DNA of 19,664 nt from Bacteroidetes bacterium UBA955 (GTDB lineage: Bacteria; Bacteroidota; Bacteroidia; NS11-12g; UBA955), in assembly GCA_002293105.1 (NCBI GenBank), contig DBCP01000030.1, positions 1,326 through 20,989 of the forward strand. The letters run 5' to 3'. The notes below the pieces were generated by a model. It did no database searches, was not told the origin of the DNA, and saw nothing but the letters and a program-made list of their open reading frames with translations. The translations under genes were made by a program, and so were the position numbers. How positions within the stretch are numbered: the first letter of the stretch is position 1; every line of letters begins with the position of its first letter. Below, piece after piece: positions 1 through 8,140 of this stretch.

Positions 1-2783
1 TAGGCCAACTCCTCCGCAGGGACATCAAACAGCAATTCATCGTGCACCTGCAAAATCATCCGAGACTTCAATTTTTCGGCATTCAACCAGTCGTGAATTT
101 GAATCATCGCCACCTTGATCATGTCTGCGGCACTGCCCTGTATCGGCGCGTTGATCGCATTTCGCTCTGCAAAACCACGCATCACCGCATTGGCCGATAA
201 AATATCACGCATATACCTACGCCTACCCAAAATGGTCTCTACATACCCCTGCTCCCTGGCCTTGTTCACCGTATCGTCCATGTATTCCTTGATACCCCCA
301 AACTGCTTGAAATAGTTCTCAATGATTTCCTTGGCCTCACCACGGGAAATGCCCACGCGCTGACTCAAACCAAAGGCTGAAATGCCATAGATAATCCCGA
401 AATTGACGGTTTTAGCCTTCCTCCGCATCTCTTTGTCCACCTCCTCCAAGTTCACACCCCAAACTTTCGCCGCCGTAGCTGTATGAATGTCTAAGCCCTG
501 CTTAAACGCTTCTTGCATCCCCGCATCGCCACTCATGTGCGCAATGATTCTCAACTCAATCTGCGAATAGTCGCAACTCAACAACACCGTTTCATGTCCT
601 TTCGAAACAAACGCCTTCCGAATCTCCCGGCCCAACTCTGTGCGAATGGGAATGTTCTGTAAATTGGGATTCTGACTGCTCAACCGCCCCGTTGCCGCAA
701 CCGCCTGATTAAAATGCGTATGCACCCTACCCGATTGCGCATCCACCAACAATGGCAGTGCATCCACGTAGGTGCTCTTCAATTTCTGCAAAGCCCTAAA
801 ATCCATGATGTGCTGTACAATGGGATGCTTACCCAACAGCGCATTCAACGTTTCTTCATCGGTTTGATACTGTCCCGTTTTCGTCTTCTTCGGCTTGTCT
901 GACAGCTTCAATTTATCAAACAAAATTGTTCCCACCTGCTGTGCCGATGCGATATTAAACACACCGCCCGCTTCCTGAAAAATGGATGCCTGTACCCCGC
1001 GAACCTGCTCCAACAATTGATTGCTATAATCTTTCAAGAAGTCCACATCCACGCGCACACCCTGCCGCTCCATCGCCTCCAATACCAACACCAAAGGCAT
1101 TTCCACATCCATCAACAGCCCCATCAAACCGCGCTCTTCCAAAGCAGGCTTGAGAATCCCATAGAGTTGGAATGTAACATCAGCATCTTCCGCCGCATAC
1201 TCCGCAATGGCCGATAACTCCACATCGCGCATCGATCCCTGTGATTTGCCCTTTTTTCCGATCAATGTCTCAATAGAAACAGGCGTATATCCCAAAAACT
1301 TCTCACTCAACAATTGCATGTTATGTCGCTGGTCGGGCTCCAATAAATAATGCGCCAACATGGTGTCAAACATCGGCCCAGCCACCGTAACCCCATAATT
1401 CTGCAAAACGGTGATATCGTACTTGATGTTCTGAGCGATTTTTAATTTACTAGACAATAAGACCCCTTTGAATCGATCAACCAAAGCCACAGCCTCATCA
1501 CGGTTCGATGATACCGGCACGTACCAACCTTTGAAGGCGGCCGTACTGAACGACAGCCCCACCAATTCGGCGTGCAGCGATTCTACATCCGTGGTTTCTG
1601 TATCGAAGCAAAATTCTGCGGCCCCATTCAGCTCTTCAAGCAACGCCAATAGTGATTCTTCGGTATCCGCAATGCGATATTCATGCGCCACATCTTGAAT
1701 GGTTTTATACACCGCAACCTCTTCTTCCGATACCGATTCTGAATCCTCCAATACCTGATCGAACATCGAAGTTTGATTGGCCGGTTGTGGTTTTACTTTC
1801 TTGGGTGATGCCGGGGCGATGGGATTGCCAAACAAATCAACACCCCCGCTGCGACTCGGCGATGAGTCTCCGATACGACTATCTGCGGAAGTCTCGGCAG
1901 ATCCACCAGATTCTCCCAACACACGACGCATCAATGTTCTAAACTCCAACTCCTCAAAGACCTCACGCAAGGCAGGTTCATTTACCGGCTCCATTTTCAA
2001 CGCTTCCAAATCCAATTCTATCGGAACCTGTGTATCAATTGTGGCCAACCATTTACTCACCTTCGCCTGCTCGGTAAAATTGCGAAAGTTCTCTTGCATC
2101 TTGCCTTTAAGCTTGTCGATGTTTTCCAAGATGGCTTCCATACTGCCGTATTCTTGAATCAACTTTTTGGCGGTCTTTTCACCCACTCCCGGTACACCTG
2201 GAATGTTGTCAGACGCATCGCCCCACAACCCCAAAATGTCAATCACTTGCTTTGGGTCGGTAATTTCCCACTTCTTGAGAATCTCCTCCACACCCAAAAT
2301 CTCATCGCCATTGCCCATTCGCGCAGGCTTATAAATTTTCACATTGTCGCGTACCAACTGACCGAAATCCTTGTCGGGCGTCATCATGAAAACATCATAC
2401 CCCAAATCACCCGCTTTCCATGCCAAGGTGCCGATAATGTCATCGGCCTCATAGCCATCCATCGTAATCACGGGGATGTTGAATCCCTCAATAATGCGAA
2501 AAATATAAGGAATGCTCTTGCGCAAATCCTCAGGCATTTCCTCCCGCTGGGCCTTGTAAGCCTCAAATTGAATGTGGCGCTGCGTAGGAGCAGAGGTATC
2601 AAAAACCACCGCCAAATGGGTGGGCTTCTGTTTCTTTATTACTTCCAACAACGTGTTGGTAAAACCCATCATCGCACTGGCATTCAGGCCGGTGCTGGTA
2701 ATGCGGGGATTCTGAATAAAGGCAAAGAAGGCGCGGTAAATAAGCGCCATTCCATCGAGTAAAAATATTTTTCCGTTCGACAT
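1..2783 (-). CDS. polA: DNA polymerase I, C-terminus cut by window edge
   Basis: Repair and replication polymerase that fills gaps and removes RNA primers. The first 927 residues are visible, with no internal stop; only about 30-35 C-terminal residues lie beyond the left edge. Residues about 1-295 form the 5'-3' exonuclease (LLDGMALIYRAFFAF at the start, EADD, TPDKDF, GDASDNIPGVPGVGEKTA). A polar linker of about 50 residues follows. The 3'-5' proofreading domain keeps all four acidic catalytic positions: D394 and E396 in FDTETT, D456 in QNIKYD, D533 in YAAEDAD, so it should be active, unlike in Bacillus-type enzymes. Polymerase motif A is DYSQIE from D738, motif B starts at R787 (RRKAKTVNFGIIYG), and motif C is VHDE with D915. 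The ATG at 2783 is chosen because conserved sequence starts immediately after it. It lies 69 bases downstream of msrB on the same strand. Identity is essentially certain. Confidence 0.98.
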   Translation of the reverse strand, partial: MSNGKIFLLDGMALIYRAFFAFIQNPRITSTGLNASAMMGFTNTLLEVIKKQKPTHLAVVFDTSAPTQRHIQFEAYKAQREEMPEDLRKSIPYIFRIIEGFNIPVITMDGYEADDIIGTLAWKAGDLGYDVFMMTPDKDFGQLVRDNVKIYKPARMGNGDEILGVEEILKKWEITDPKQVIDILGLWGDASDNIPGVPGVGEKTAKKLIQEYGSMEAILENIDKLKGKMQENFRNFTEQAKVSKWLATIDTQVPIELDLEALKMEPVNEPALREVFEELEFRTLMRRVLGESGGSAETSADSRIGDSSPSRSGGVDLFGNPIAPASPKKVKPQPANQTSMFDQVLEDSESVSEEEVAVYKTIQDVAHEYRIADTEESLLALLEELNGAAEFCFDTETTDVESLHAELVGLSFSTAAFKGWYVPVSSNRDEAVALVDRFKGVLLSSKLKIAQNIKYDITVLQNYGVTVAGPMFDTMLAHYLLEPDQRHNMQLLSEKFLGYTPVSIETLIGKKGKSQGSMRDVELSAIAEYAAEDADVTFQLYGILKPALEERGLMGLLMDVEMPLVLVLEAMERQGVRVDVDFLKDYSNQLLEQVRGVQASIFQEAGGVFNIASAQQVGTILFDKLKLSDKPKKTKTGQYQTDEETLNALLGKHPIVQHIMDFRALQKLKSTYVDALPLLVDAQSGRVHTHFNQAVAATGRLSSQNPNLQNIPIRTELGREIRKAFVSKGHETVLLSCDYSQIELRIIAHMSGDAGMQEAFKQGLDIHTATAAKVWGVNLEEVDKEMRRKAKTVNFGIIYGISAFGLSQRVGISRGEAKEIIENYFKQFGGIKEYMDDTVNKAREQGYVETILGRRRYMRDILSANAVMRGFAERNAINAPIQGSAADMIKVAMIQIHDWLNAEKLKSRMILQVHDELLFDVPAEELA

Positions 2784-2852
2784 GTAATCAAAGGAGCAAG
2801 TTACGCAGAATGCCCCCAAATTTCATGGTCAAGCGGTGCGATATTTCGATTA

Positions 2853-3377
2853 TTACGGCTTTTTCACGAAGCCCAAACTTACCCCGTTGATGCAGTACCT
2901 AAGTCCCGTTGGTTGACCATAACCATCATTGAAAACATGGCCCAAATGTCCGCCACAACCACTACAAACCACTTCAACACGGTTCATGCCATGCGATAAA
3001 TCCGGAATCTCTTTCACCTTGGACTTATCCATAGACTGATAAAAACTCGGCCATCCGCAACCCGCATCAAACTTGGTTTCACTCGAAAAAAGTTCCTGTC
3101 CGCACCCCTTGCATACGTATGTGCCCGCTTCCCACTGGGTTTCAAACTCGCTGGTAAAAGGACGTTCTGTGCCTTTTTGGCGCAATACACGGTAGGCATC
3201 TTCGCCCAACAACTGCTTCCATTCTTCCTCTGTTTTTTGAATTTTATATGTCATGGTATCTTTTCTAATTGTATCTGCGGTCCCTGATCCGGCCGTGGTG
3301 ACCTCTGAAACACAGGCCCCTTGAACACCCAACAGTGCAATCACAAAAGTTAGTAGCCATGGTTTGATTTGCTTCAT
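2853..3377 (-). CDS. msrB: Peptide-methionine (R)-S-oxide reductase, probable lipoprotein
   Basis: Reduces methionine-R-sulfoxide in oxidised proteins. The 174-residue product contains one MsrB domain (about residues 43-172). Zinc is bound by CKGC (C89, C92) and CSGC (C138, C141); C107 in GCGWPSF is the usual resolving cysteine and C162 in RYCING is the catalytic cysteine. The common family form is RYCINS, so the serine is replaced by glycine here. Residues 1-21 form a hydrophobic signal ending in LLGVQGAC, which resembles a relaxed Bacteroidota lipobox with C22 as lipidation site; the enzyme is therefore likely anchored on the periplasmic face, inferred rather than proven. The frame is open 27 codons further upstream, but that extension would overlap the divergent gene and hide the signal peptide, so the ATG at 3377 is preferred. 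It may be transcribed with polA downstream (69-base gap). Confidence 0.93.
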   Translation of the reverse strand: MKQIKPWLLTFVIALLGVQGACVSEVTTAGSGTADTIRKDTMTYKIQKTEEEWKQLLGEDAYRVLRQKGTERPFTSEFETQWEAGTYVCKGCGQELFSSETKFDAGCGWPSFYQSMDKSKVKEIPDLSHGMNRVEVVCSGCGGHLGHVFNDGYGQPTGLRYCINGVSLGFVKKP

Positions 3378-3425
3378 GCTATAACAACAAAAATGTTTGA
3401 CAAAGGTTGTAAGTTCGCGAGCCCA

Positions 3426-4124
3426 ATGAATTTTTTCAGCCATTTCCTCATCGATCACAAGCCAACATCTCCATCATACAACGTGGCGCTGGTTATGCCC
3501 GATTTACTTCGCAATTTCACCCCAAAATCTTGCAAGTTCAATTTTGAGGAAAAACGCAACGAATTACGCCTGTGCGAAAAGACCTCTCTTACCGATTTTT
3601 TCTCAGGTTGTATACAACATATAGAACGCGACAAGGCCTTTCATCAATCGCTTTTCTTCGAGCAAAGTTATGCCTTGATTCGCGATGACTGGAAAAGAAC
3701 GTGTCTGGAATACAACATTCCCAAATATTGGTTTTCACTTCATGTTTTGATTGAAATAATGCTTGATAAATATTTTATAGATAATAATTTAGAAAAATTA
3801 ACATTATTTTACAATCAACTCGTATCCGAAAGAAATACCGTTGAAGAGGCCTTGGAATTGCTTCAACATCCACAGCCCCAGACCTTTCTTGAGCGATACG
3901 ATCGCTTTTGCGAAATACGATACCTTTTTCACTACCAAGACATCAACCGGGTAGCCTTCGCAATGCACCGAATTTACATGCAAATAGGACTTGACACACA
4001 ATGGTATGAGCAACATGAATCAGCCATTGTATCGGCCATTTCAAACATATACGAACGTTGGCATGTGCAGCTTCCCGAATTGGGGCTAGACGAAATACAG
4101 CGTGGTAACGAGTCCCATCAATAA
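3426..4124 (+). CDS. AcpH-like (DUF479-related) protein, function uncertain
   Basis: A 232-residue cytoplasmic protein without signal peptide or membrane segment. The start MNFFSHFLIDHK, then VALVMPDLLRNF, then a segment GCIQHIERDKAFHQSLFF, resemble the layout of the acyl-carrier-protein phosphodiesterase family (MNFLAHLHLA, GNLLADFVRG, GIHMHRRIDVLTD in E. coli AcpH), with the His-rich second motif in the right place. The match is from memory and distant, so the activity (removing phosphopantetheine from ACP) is only a suggestion. The ATG at 3426 is chosen over an in-frame upstream start at 3369 because the family-like motif begins there and the longer form would run into msrB. It is divergent from msrB (48-base gap) and its last 39 bases overlap the end of the convergent membrane-protein gene. 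A stretch around 3740-3830 is notably AT-rich. Confidence 0.75.
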   Translation: MNFFSHFLIDHKPTSPSYNVALVMPDLLRNFTPKSCKFNFEEKRNELRLCEKTSLTDFFSGCIQHIERDKAFHQSLFFEQSYALIRDDWKRTCLEYNIPKYWFSLHVLIEIMLDKYFIDNNLEKLTLFYNQLVSERNTVEEALELLQHPQPQTFLERYDRFCEIRYLFHYQDINRVAFAMHRIYMQIGLDTQWYEQHESAIVSAISNIYERWHVQLPELGLDEIQRGNESHQ

Positions 4125-5063
4125 GCCCCAACCCATCAATTCTTTCCACCAATAGCGTTTCTCGCCTGTAAAGAAATAAGCAATTAATATCGCGGCAGGA
4201 AATGCCGTAAGTAAATGGAAGCTTTTCAGCTCCCGCCAATGCAGGACCAAAAGCAACAAACTGTACAAAAAGAACAAAATCACCACCAGCTTACCCCGCC
4301 TCACTTCAACATTGTCGCTGAAGTAATTACCGCTCACTTTTAACAAACCAAACAAAGCCACAACCAAGAAGGAAATATATACTGTGTACTTGGTGAGCAT
4401 ACCCAAAATTCCATTACTCAATTCATCAATATTCAACGGCGTTGTCGTGATGTTTGAAACAGCCGAAACATCCCATCCATTAATAAAAATGAGAGACCTC
4501 AGTACATAATAAGGCAAAATCAAACCAAAAACGATGGCCAAAACATCGCGAATAACAATCGTCTTAAAAACCAATACGCATGATAAAATGAACAACAGTA
4601 TCAACAAATGATCAGGCACAATCAAAATGGCTATACCGAATGCCAAAGCACTGTAAAACAGCAGTACTGTTGAATATCCATCCCGCAGACGCAGCAACAA
4701 AATCAACCCTAAAAACACGAAAAAATTCCCGAAATGATACTCGGTAACCAGCATGTTTTCCAAATAAATGCTTTGCAGCAAAATGAAAAAATAGGCCGGT
4801 AAATACCCTACTGGGCGCATCATGGCGTGAGACCTAACCATCTCATTGATCATGAATGCCAAAGAAACCACCATTAACAAAGACACAACCACTGATAATA
4901 CGGGCATCGCATTGATCCATGCCACCAAAGAAGCCAACATACCAGGCTTGGAAATCACAGCCTCCTGCGGAATAATCCAAAGCGCAGGTATGCGAATGGC
5001 GATGGCCATCAACACCACCAACAACAGGGTGAACAAACCGTGGTCCTTGAGTCGATTAATCAT
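4086..5063 (-). CDS. Polytopic membrane protein, DUF6427-like
   Basis: A 325-residue integral membrane protein with about nine or ten hydrophobic segments, for example residues 11-33, 44-73, 88-125, three between 130 and 194, 226-242, 258-276 and two near the C-terminus. Length, topology and composition fit the Bacteroidota family DUF6427, whose function is unknown; I assign it from general resemblance. No catalytic motif is evident. Charged loops such as RSHAMMRP and NYFSDNVEVRRGK separate the helices. The gene is second in an operon: its ATG overlaps the end of the exported 504-residue protein by 8 bases, which suggests translational coupling. Its 3' end overlaps the convergent AcpH-like gene by 39 bases. 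A role assisting or anchoring the exported partner is possible but not shown. Confidence 0.85.
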   Translation of the reverse strand: MINRLKDHGLFTLLLVVLMAIAIRIPALWIIPQEAVISKPGMLASLVAWINAMPVLSVVVSLLMVVSLAFMINEMVRSHAMMRPVGYLPAYFFILLQSIYLENMLVTEYHFGNFFVFLGLILLLRLRDGYSTVLLFYSALAFGIAILIVPDHLLILLFILSCVLVFKTIVIRDVLAIVFGLILPYYVLRSLIFINGWDVSAVSNITTTPLNIDELSNGILGMLTKYTVYISFLVVALFGLLKVSGNYFSDNVEVRRGKLVVILFFLYSLLLLVLHWRELKSFHLLTAFPAAILIAYFFTGEKRYWWKELMGWGLLMGLVTTLYFV

Positions 5064-6570
5064 TTGAGAATACTTGAAGCCAATGCCATTGTTTATCGCG
5101 GTATATCGGGACCGTTAATGTGCAATAATCAGAATGCAAACCCTCATATGGCACAATAGCTCCTGGAATATTTTCACTGCGAAACAACCACTCTTTTTCT
5201 GATACAAAGGTATTGTCTATTTTCACATGCATCACACGATTCATTTCACCTTCGTCATCGTTGTAAACTACATTCAACGAACCCGCGCAAACATAGTGGG
5301 CAAACCCGTGTAAATATGCATTCGACGCCGTTCCCACTTGACTTTTTCTAATCATCACCAACGTGTCCAATTGTCCTTTCGCATTCATGTACATTGCCGC
5401 AACATCGCCATAATGATAAAACAACTTGCTGCTGGTCTGCGGCACACCGTTCACATAATAGGTCTCCATTTGTCGGGTTTCATAGAACTGCTCCGATAAC
5501 CAAACACTGCCTCCGTGGCTCAATGGAATGATTTCGCGTATGAAGTAATTTTCTGGTTTCGACATTTTTTTGGTTGACAACAATCCCGACATCTGCTTGC
5601 AGTCCCAATCGCTCCAAACGTATGAGGTCAAAAACCAATGGTTGTTCGATGAATCGCCATCTTCCCTTTCGGGGCGATACCATCCGTTTACATGTCCCGA
5701 GATTTCCGTTTGCTTCCAATCAGACCAAAACCCACACAACAAAAATTCATCGGTGGAAGGATCCAGCGATAGTGCCAATTCCCTAATCATCCCAACTGCA
5801 GACAACCTTTGCTGTTGTGTACGCTGCTTGCTTCTGGAAATCACATGAAAATGGCTCTGCTCTTTTCTCGCGTTAAAGATTGTTAGTGCAACTTGATCTT
5901 CATAGACTAGGGCCATTTCTCCGTTCTTTTTTACTTCCGCGGAGCGCCACACCACCTCATCTATGCCAAAATCAGTGGATAGAGTCACCCGAAAACTATC
6001 CAACAAATCACCGGACTGATTCATGGTTAACCCATGAGCCAAAGTGAGTTTGCGTCCTTCCTCACTCAATTCAGCGGACACCGAAAAGGAAAAAATCCCC
6101 ATAACCCGTCGGTCCACAGAACTCACAGTTTCCCAATTAGCGATATCCATATCCACCGCCGAAACCGTGTAAAGCTCTTTGCTTACGACCGTCCCCAACA
6201 TATCGATTCCCAGGCGATGATAAAACAAACGATACACCTGCCGTTTTACTTTCACCACCGAGATCCAATAAAAAAACGAATCTCCAAGTACCAAGCGAAG
6301 AATACGCTGCTTGCCCTGGGCTTCAATCTTTCTATCCGATTGAAAGATCATGTCCTGCGAATACCGCTCTATCACGAACCCCAAGCTCAGATCCGCATTG
6401 GATGAATAGACGGTGTAAACCTGTCCTTCCGATTGCCCCAGCGCTTTCCGGTACTGACTTTTCTTTTGGGCCAGTCCCGCTTGATTCGAAACAAGGGTTG
6501 TTTGGGCATACACTGACACCGAAAAAAATCCAAACAATACCCAAATCAATGCGCCGAAAACCTTCACCAC
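5056..6570 (-). CDS. Exported protein of unknown function
   Basis: A 504-residue protein I do not recognise. Residues 1-22 are a signal peptide (hydrophobic GALIWVLFGFFSVSV, then a YA-Q cleavage site), so the mature protein should be periplasmic or surface exposed. The rest is soluble, rich in Ser, Trp, Tyr and aromatic beta-type sequence, with a Trp-rich stretch (CGFWSDWKQTEISG, then SYVWSDWDC) that looks like two related WSDW segments about 40 residues apart. No sorting domain or lipobox is seen. The only usable starts are two consecutive GTG codons at 6570 and 6567; no ATG exists before the signal peptide. It is the first gene of an operon with the downstream membrane protein and is divergent from hflX across 63 bases. 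A beta-propeller-like fold could be tested by structure prediction. Confidence 0.85.
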   Translation of the reverse strand: MVKVFGALIWVLFGFFSVSVYAQTTLVSNQAGLAQKKSQYRKALGQSEGQVYTVYSSNADLSLGFVIERYSQDMIFQSDRKIEAQGKQRILRLVLGDSFFYWISVVKVKRQVYRLFYHRLGIDMLGTVVSKELYTVSAVDMDIANWETVSSVDRRVMGIFSFSVSAELSEEGRKLTLAHGLTMNQSGDLLDSFRVTLSTDFGIDEVVWRSAEVKKNGEMALVYEDQVALTIFNARKEQSHFHVISRSKQRTQQQRLSAVGMIRELALSLDPSTDEFLLCGFWSDWKQTEISGHVNGWYRPEREDGDSSNNHWFLTSYVWSDWDCKQMSGLLSTKKMSKPENYFIREIIPLSHGGSVWLSEQFYETRQMETYYVNGVPQTSSKLFYHYGDVAAMYMNAKGQLDTLVMIRKSQVGTASNAYLHGFAHYVCAGSLNVVYNDDEGEMNRVMHVKIDNTFVSEKEWLFRSENIPGAIVPYEGLHSDYCTLTVPIYRDKQWHWLQVFSND

Positions 6571-6571
6571 T

Positions 6572-6602
6572 CAAAAATCAACCTAGTTGGTTGAATTCCC
6601 AA
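6572..6602 (-). promoter_or_regulatory. Predicted promoter of exported-protein operon
   Basis: On the minus strand TTG (6602-6600) is followed after 20 bases by GATTTTTG (6579-6572), one mismatch from the Bacteroidota -7 consensus TAnnTTTG. The box ends one base before the first GTG start, so the transcript would have almost no leader. The -33 element overlaps the upstream end of the hflX promoter. Confidence 0.45.
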
Positions 6603-6619
6603 GCACTCGCGTAATTTTG
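6591..6619 (+). promoter_or_regulatory. Predicted hflX promoter
   Basis: TTG (6591-6593), an 18-base spacer, then TAATTTTG (6612-6619), an exact match to TAnnTTTG. The box ends 14 bases before the TTG start of hflX, so the predicted leader is only about 10 bases. Confidence 0.55.
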
Positions 6620-6633
6620 CACTACATTTATTC

Positions 6634-7827
6634 TTGGCAACAACTCAATTGCATTCTACCGCAAGTCATACCGAAACCGCCATTGTGGTTGGCGTTAACA
6701 CCCCACAGCAGGCCATTCCCATCGAAGAATCCTTGGCTGAATTGGAACAATTGGTCCTGACATCTGGGGCCGAATCAAAAAAACGTTTCATTCAAAACCT
6801 TGAACATCCACAGCCAAAAACCTACGTAGGCAAAGGAAAGTTGGAAGAAATCAAGCAATATGTGATCAAACACAAAATTGATTTGGTCATTTTCGACGAT
6901 GAACTCACCCCCGCACAAGTGCGAAACATCGAAACGGAAATGGAAAATGCCAAAATTCTCAGCAGAACCCATCTCATCCTGGATATTTTCGCAACCAATG
7001 CAAAAACAGCCCAAGCAAAAACGCAGGTTGAATTGGCGCAAAGCATTTTTATGCTGCCGCGATTGACGGGTATGTGGACCCACCTTTCCAAACAAAAAGG
7101 AGGGATAGGCATGAAGGGGCCAGGGGAAAAGGAAATCGAAACCGACAGAAGGGTCCTGCGCGATAAAATTGCCTTGCTCAAATCCAAGCTACAAGACATT
7201 GAAAAAATTGGTTTTACCCAACGGAAATCGAGAGATGGTGTTTTTCGATGCGCATTGGTAGGCTATACCAACGTGGGCAAGAGTACCGTCATGAATTTAT
7301 TAAGTCGATCTGATGTATTGGTCGAAAACAAACTGTTTGCTACTTTGGATGCTACCGTACGCAAAGTAGTGATACCCCATCCCGACAACCAAGGAGGCAT
7401 GATTCCCTTGCTGCTTTCTGATACGGTTGGATTTATCCGCAAACTGCCCACCTTGTTGATTGAGAGTTTCAAAAGCACGTTGGCAGAAGCCATGGAAACC
7501 GACTTGCTCATCCATGTGGTTGATATTTCCAATCCCGCTTTTGAACAACAAATGATGAGTGTGAAAGAAATCCTTCACGAAATCGGAGCAAGCAACAAAC
7601 CTGAACTCATCGTCTTTAACAAAATCGATGCCTTCAAGGAACCCGAAGAAGACGACTTTTTTGTGGGTTCAACCGGCCTTACCCTTGAACAATTTGAAAA
7701 AAGTTGGATCGCCAAGGAAAATGCCCCAGCGGTTTTTATCTCAGCCCACAACAACACCAACATCGAAAAACTGAGAACGACCATCGTGGAAATGTTGCAA
7801 CAACAAAAAAGGGCCAACCTTCGCTGA
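6634..7827 (+). CDS. hflX: GTPase HflX
   Basis: Ribosome-associated GTPase of the Obg-HflX group, known to split stalled or stressed 70S ribosomes. The 397-residue product has the HflX N-terminal domain (KTYVGKGKLEEI near 62-73, the ILDIFA segment near 115-120), a helical region with the Gly-rich GGIGMKGPGEKEIETDRR at 156-173, and a G domain with P-loop GYTNVGKS (210-217), DTVG (263-266), NKID (329-332) and SAH (370-372). Length is usual for the family and nothing is missing. There is no ATG before conserved sequence; TTG at 6634 is the most upstream reasonable start, giving an N-terminal extension of usual length. TTG at 6649 is an alternative. It stands alone with its own promoter, and its last codons form part of a terminator shared with the convergent DUF2795 gene. 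Confidence 0.95.
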   Translation: MATTQLHSTASHTETAIVVGVNTPQQAIPIEESLAELEQLVLTSGAESKKRFIQNLEHPQPKTYVGKGKLEEIKQYVIKHKIDLVIFDDELTPAQVRNIETEMENAKILSRTHLILDIFATNAKTAQAKTQVELAQSIFMLPRLTGMWTHLSKQKGGIGMKGPGEKEIETDRRVLRDKIALLKSKLQDIEKIGFTQRKSRDGVFRCALVGYTNVGKSTVMNLLSRSDVLVENKLFATLDATVRKVVIPHPDNQGGMIPLLLSDTVGFIRKLPTLLIESFKSTLAEAMETDLLIHVVDISNPAFEQQMMSVKEILHEIGASNKPELIVFNKIDAFKEPEEDDFFVGSTGLTLEQFEKSWIAKENAPAVFISAHNNTNIEKLRTTIVEMLQQQKRANLR

Positions 7828-7834
7828 CCCTTTT
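7807..7834. terminator. Bidirectional terminator shared by hflX and DUF2795 gene
   Basis: AAAAGGG (7807-7813) pairs with CCCTTTT (7828-7834); CA/TG pairs continue inside after one C-A mismatch, around an 8-base loop. A-run on one side and T-run on the other let it work in both directions. It overlaps the last seven codons of hflX, and the convergent small gene ends 19 bases further on. Confidence 0.6.
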
Positions 7835-7852
7835 CATTTCCGTTACCAAAGA

Positions 7853-8074
7853 TTAAAATTCATCTTCATTGAAGAAATAGTCATCATCCGATGGATAATC
7901 ACTCCAGATTTCTTCAATGCTCTCGTATGGCTCTCCGTCATCTTCTAACTCCTGCAGGTTTTCTATAACCTCCAAAGGAGCACCAGAACGTATCCCATAA
8001 TCAATCAACTCATCTTTGGTGGCTGGCCATGGCGCATCGTCCAAATAGCTAACCAATTCAAGTGTCCAATACAT
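7853..8074 (-). CDS. DUF2795 family small acidic protein
   Basis: A 73-residue acidic protein (MYWTLELVSYLDDAPWPATKDELIDYGIRSG and onward at the N-terminus, ending SDDDYFFNEDEF). The N-terminal part matches the DUF2795 pattern as I recall it in Bacteroidota, where nearly identical short proteins with the same acidic, aromatic tail are widespread. Function is unknown; there is no signal peptide, membrane segment or catalytic motif. The PATKDELIDYAxxxGAP-like core suggests a small helical adaptor, but that is speculation. ATG at 8074 begins the conserved sequence. It is divergent from the O-methyltransferase gene (66 bases between starts) and convergent with hflX. Confidence 0.88.
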   Translation of the reverse strand: MYWTLELVSYLDDAPWPATKDELIDYGIRSGAPLEVIENLQELEDDGEPYESIEEIWSDYPSDDDYFFNEDEF

Positions 8075-8089
8075 AATTCTTACTTACCG

Positions 8090-8119
8090 CGAAAATAGAT
8101 TTTTGATTCAGAAAAACAA
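8090..8119 (-). promoter_or_regulatory. Predicted promoter of DUF2795 gene
   Basis: Minus strand TTG (8119-8117), 19-base spacer, then TATTTTCG (8097-8090), one mismatch from TAnnTTTG. Spacing is typical for Bacteroidota. The box ends 15 bases before the ATG. Confidence 0.5.
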
Positions 8120-8130
8120 GATGAAATTTG
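8102..8130 (+). promoter_or_regulatory. Predicted promoter of O-methyltransferase gene
   Basis: TTTG (8102-8105), 17-base spacer, then GAAATTTG (8123-8130), one mismatch from TAnnTTTG, ending 10 bases before the ATG at 8141. It overlaps the divergent promoter of the DUF2795 gene, so the two polymerases may compete. Confidence 0.45.
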
Positions 8131-8140
8131 CAATAATATT

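Noticed and set aside
1741..1900. Ser/Pro-rich stretch in polA, considered as an insertion or frameshift
   Set aside because: It lies exactly between the 5'-3' and 3'-5' exonuclease domains, where family members carry variable linkers, and the frame is intact.
2094..2762. 222-codon open frame on the plus strand
   Set aside because: Antisense to the conserved 5'-3' exonuclease part of polA; His/Asn-rich composition is that of a shadow frame.
3378..3458. 27-codon N-terminal extension of msrB
   Set aside because: Would bury the lipoprotein signal peptide and overlap the start of the divergent AcpH-like gene.
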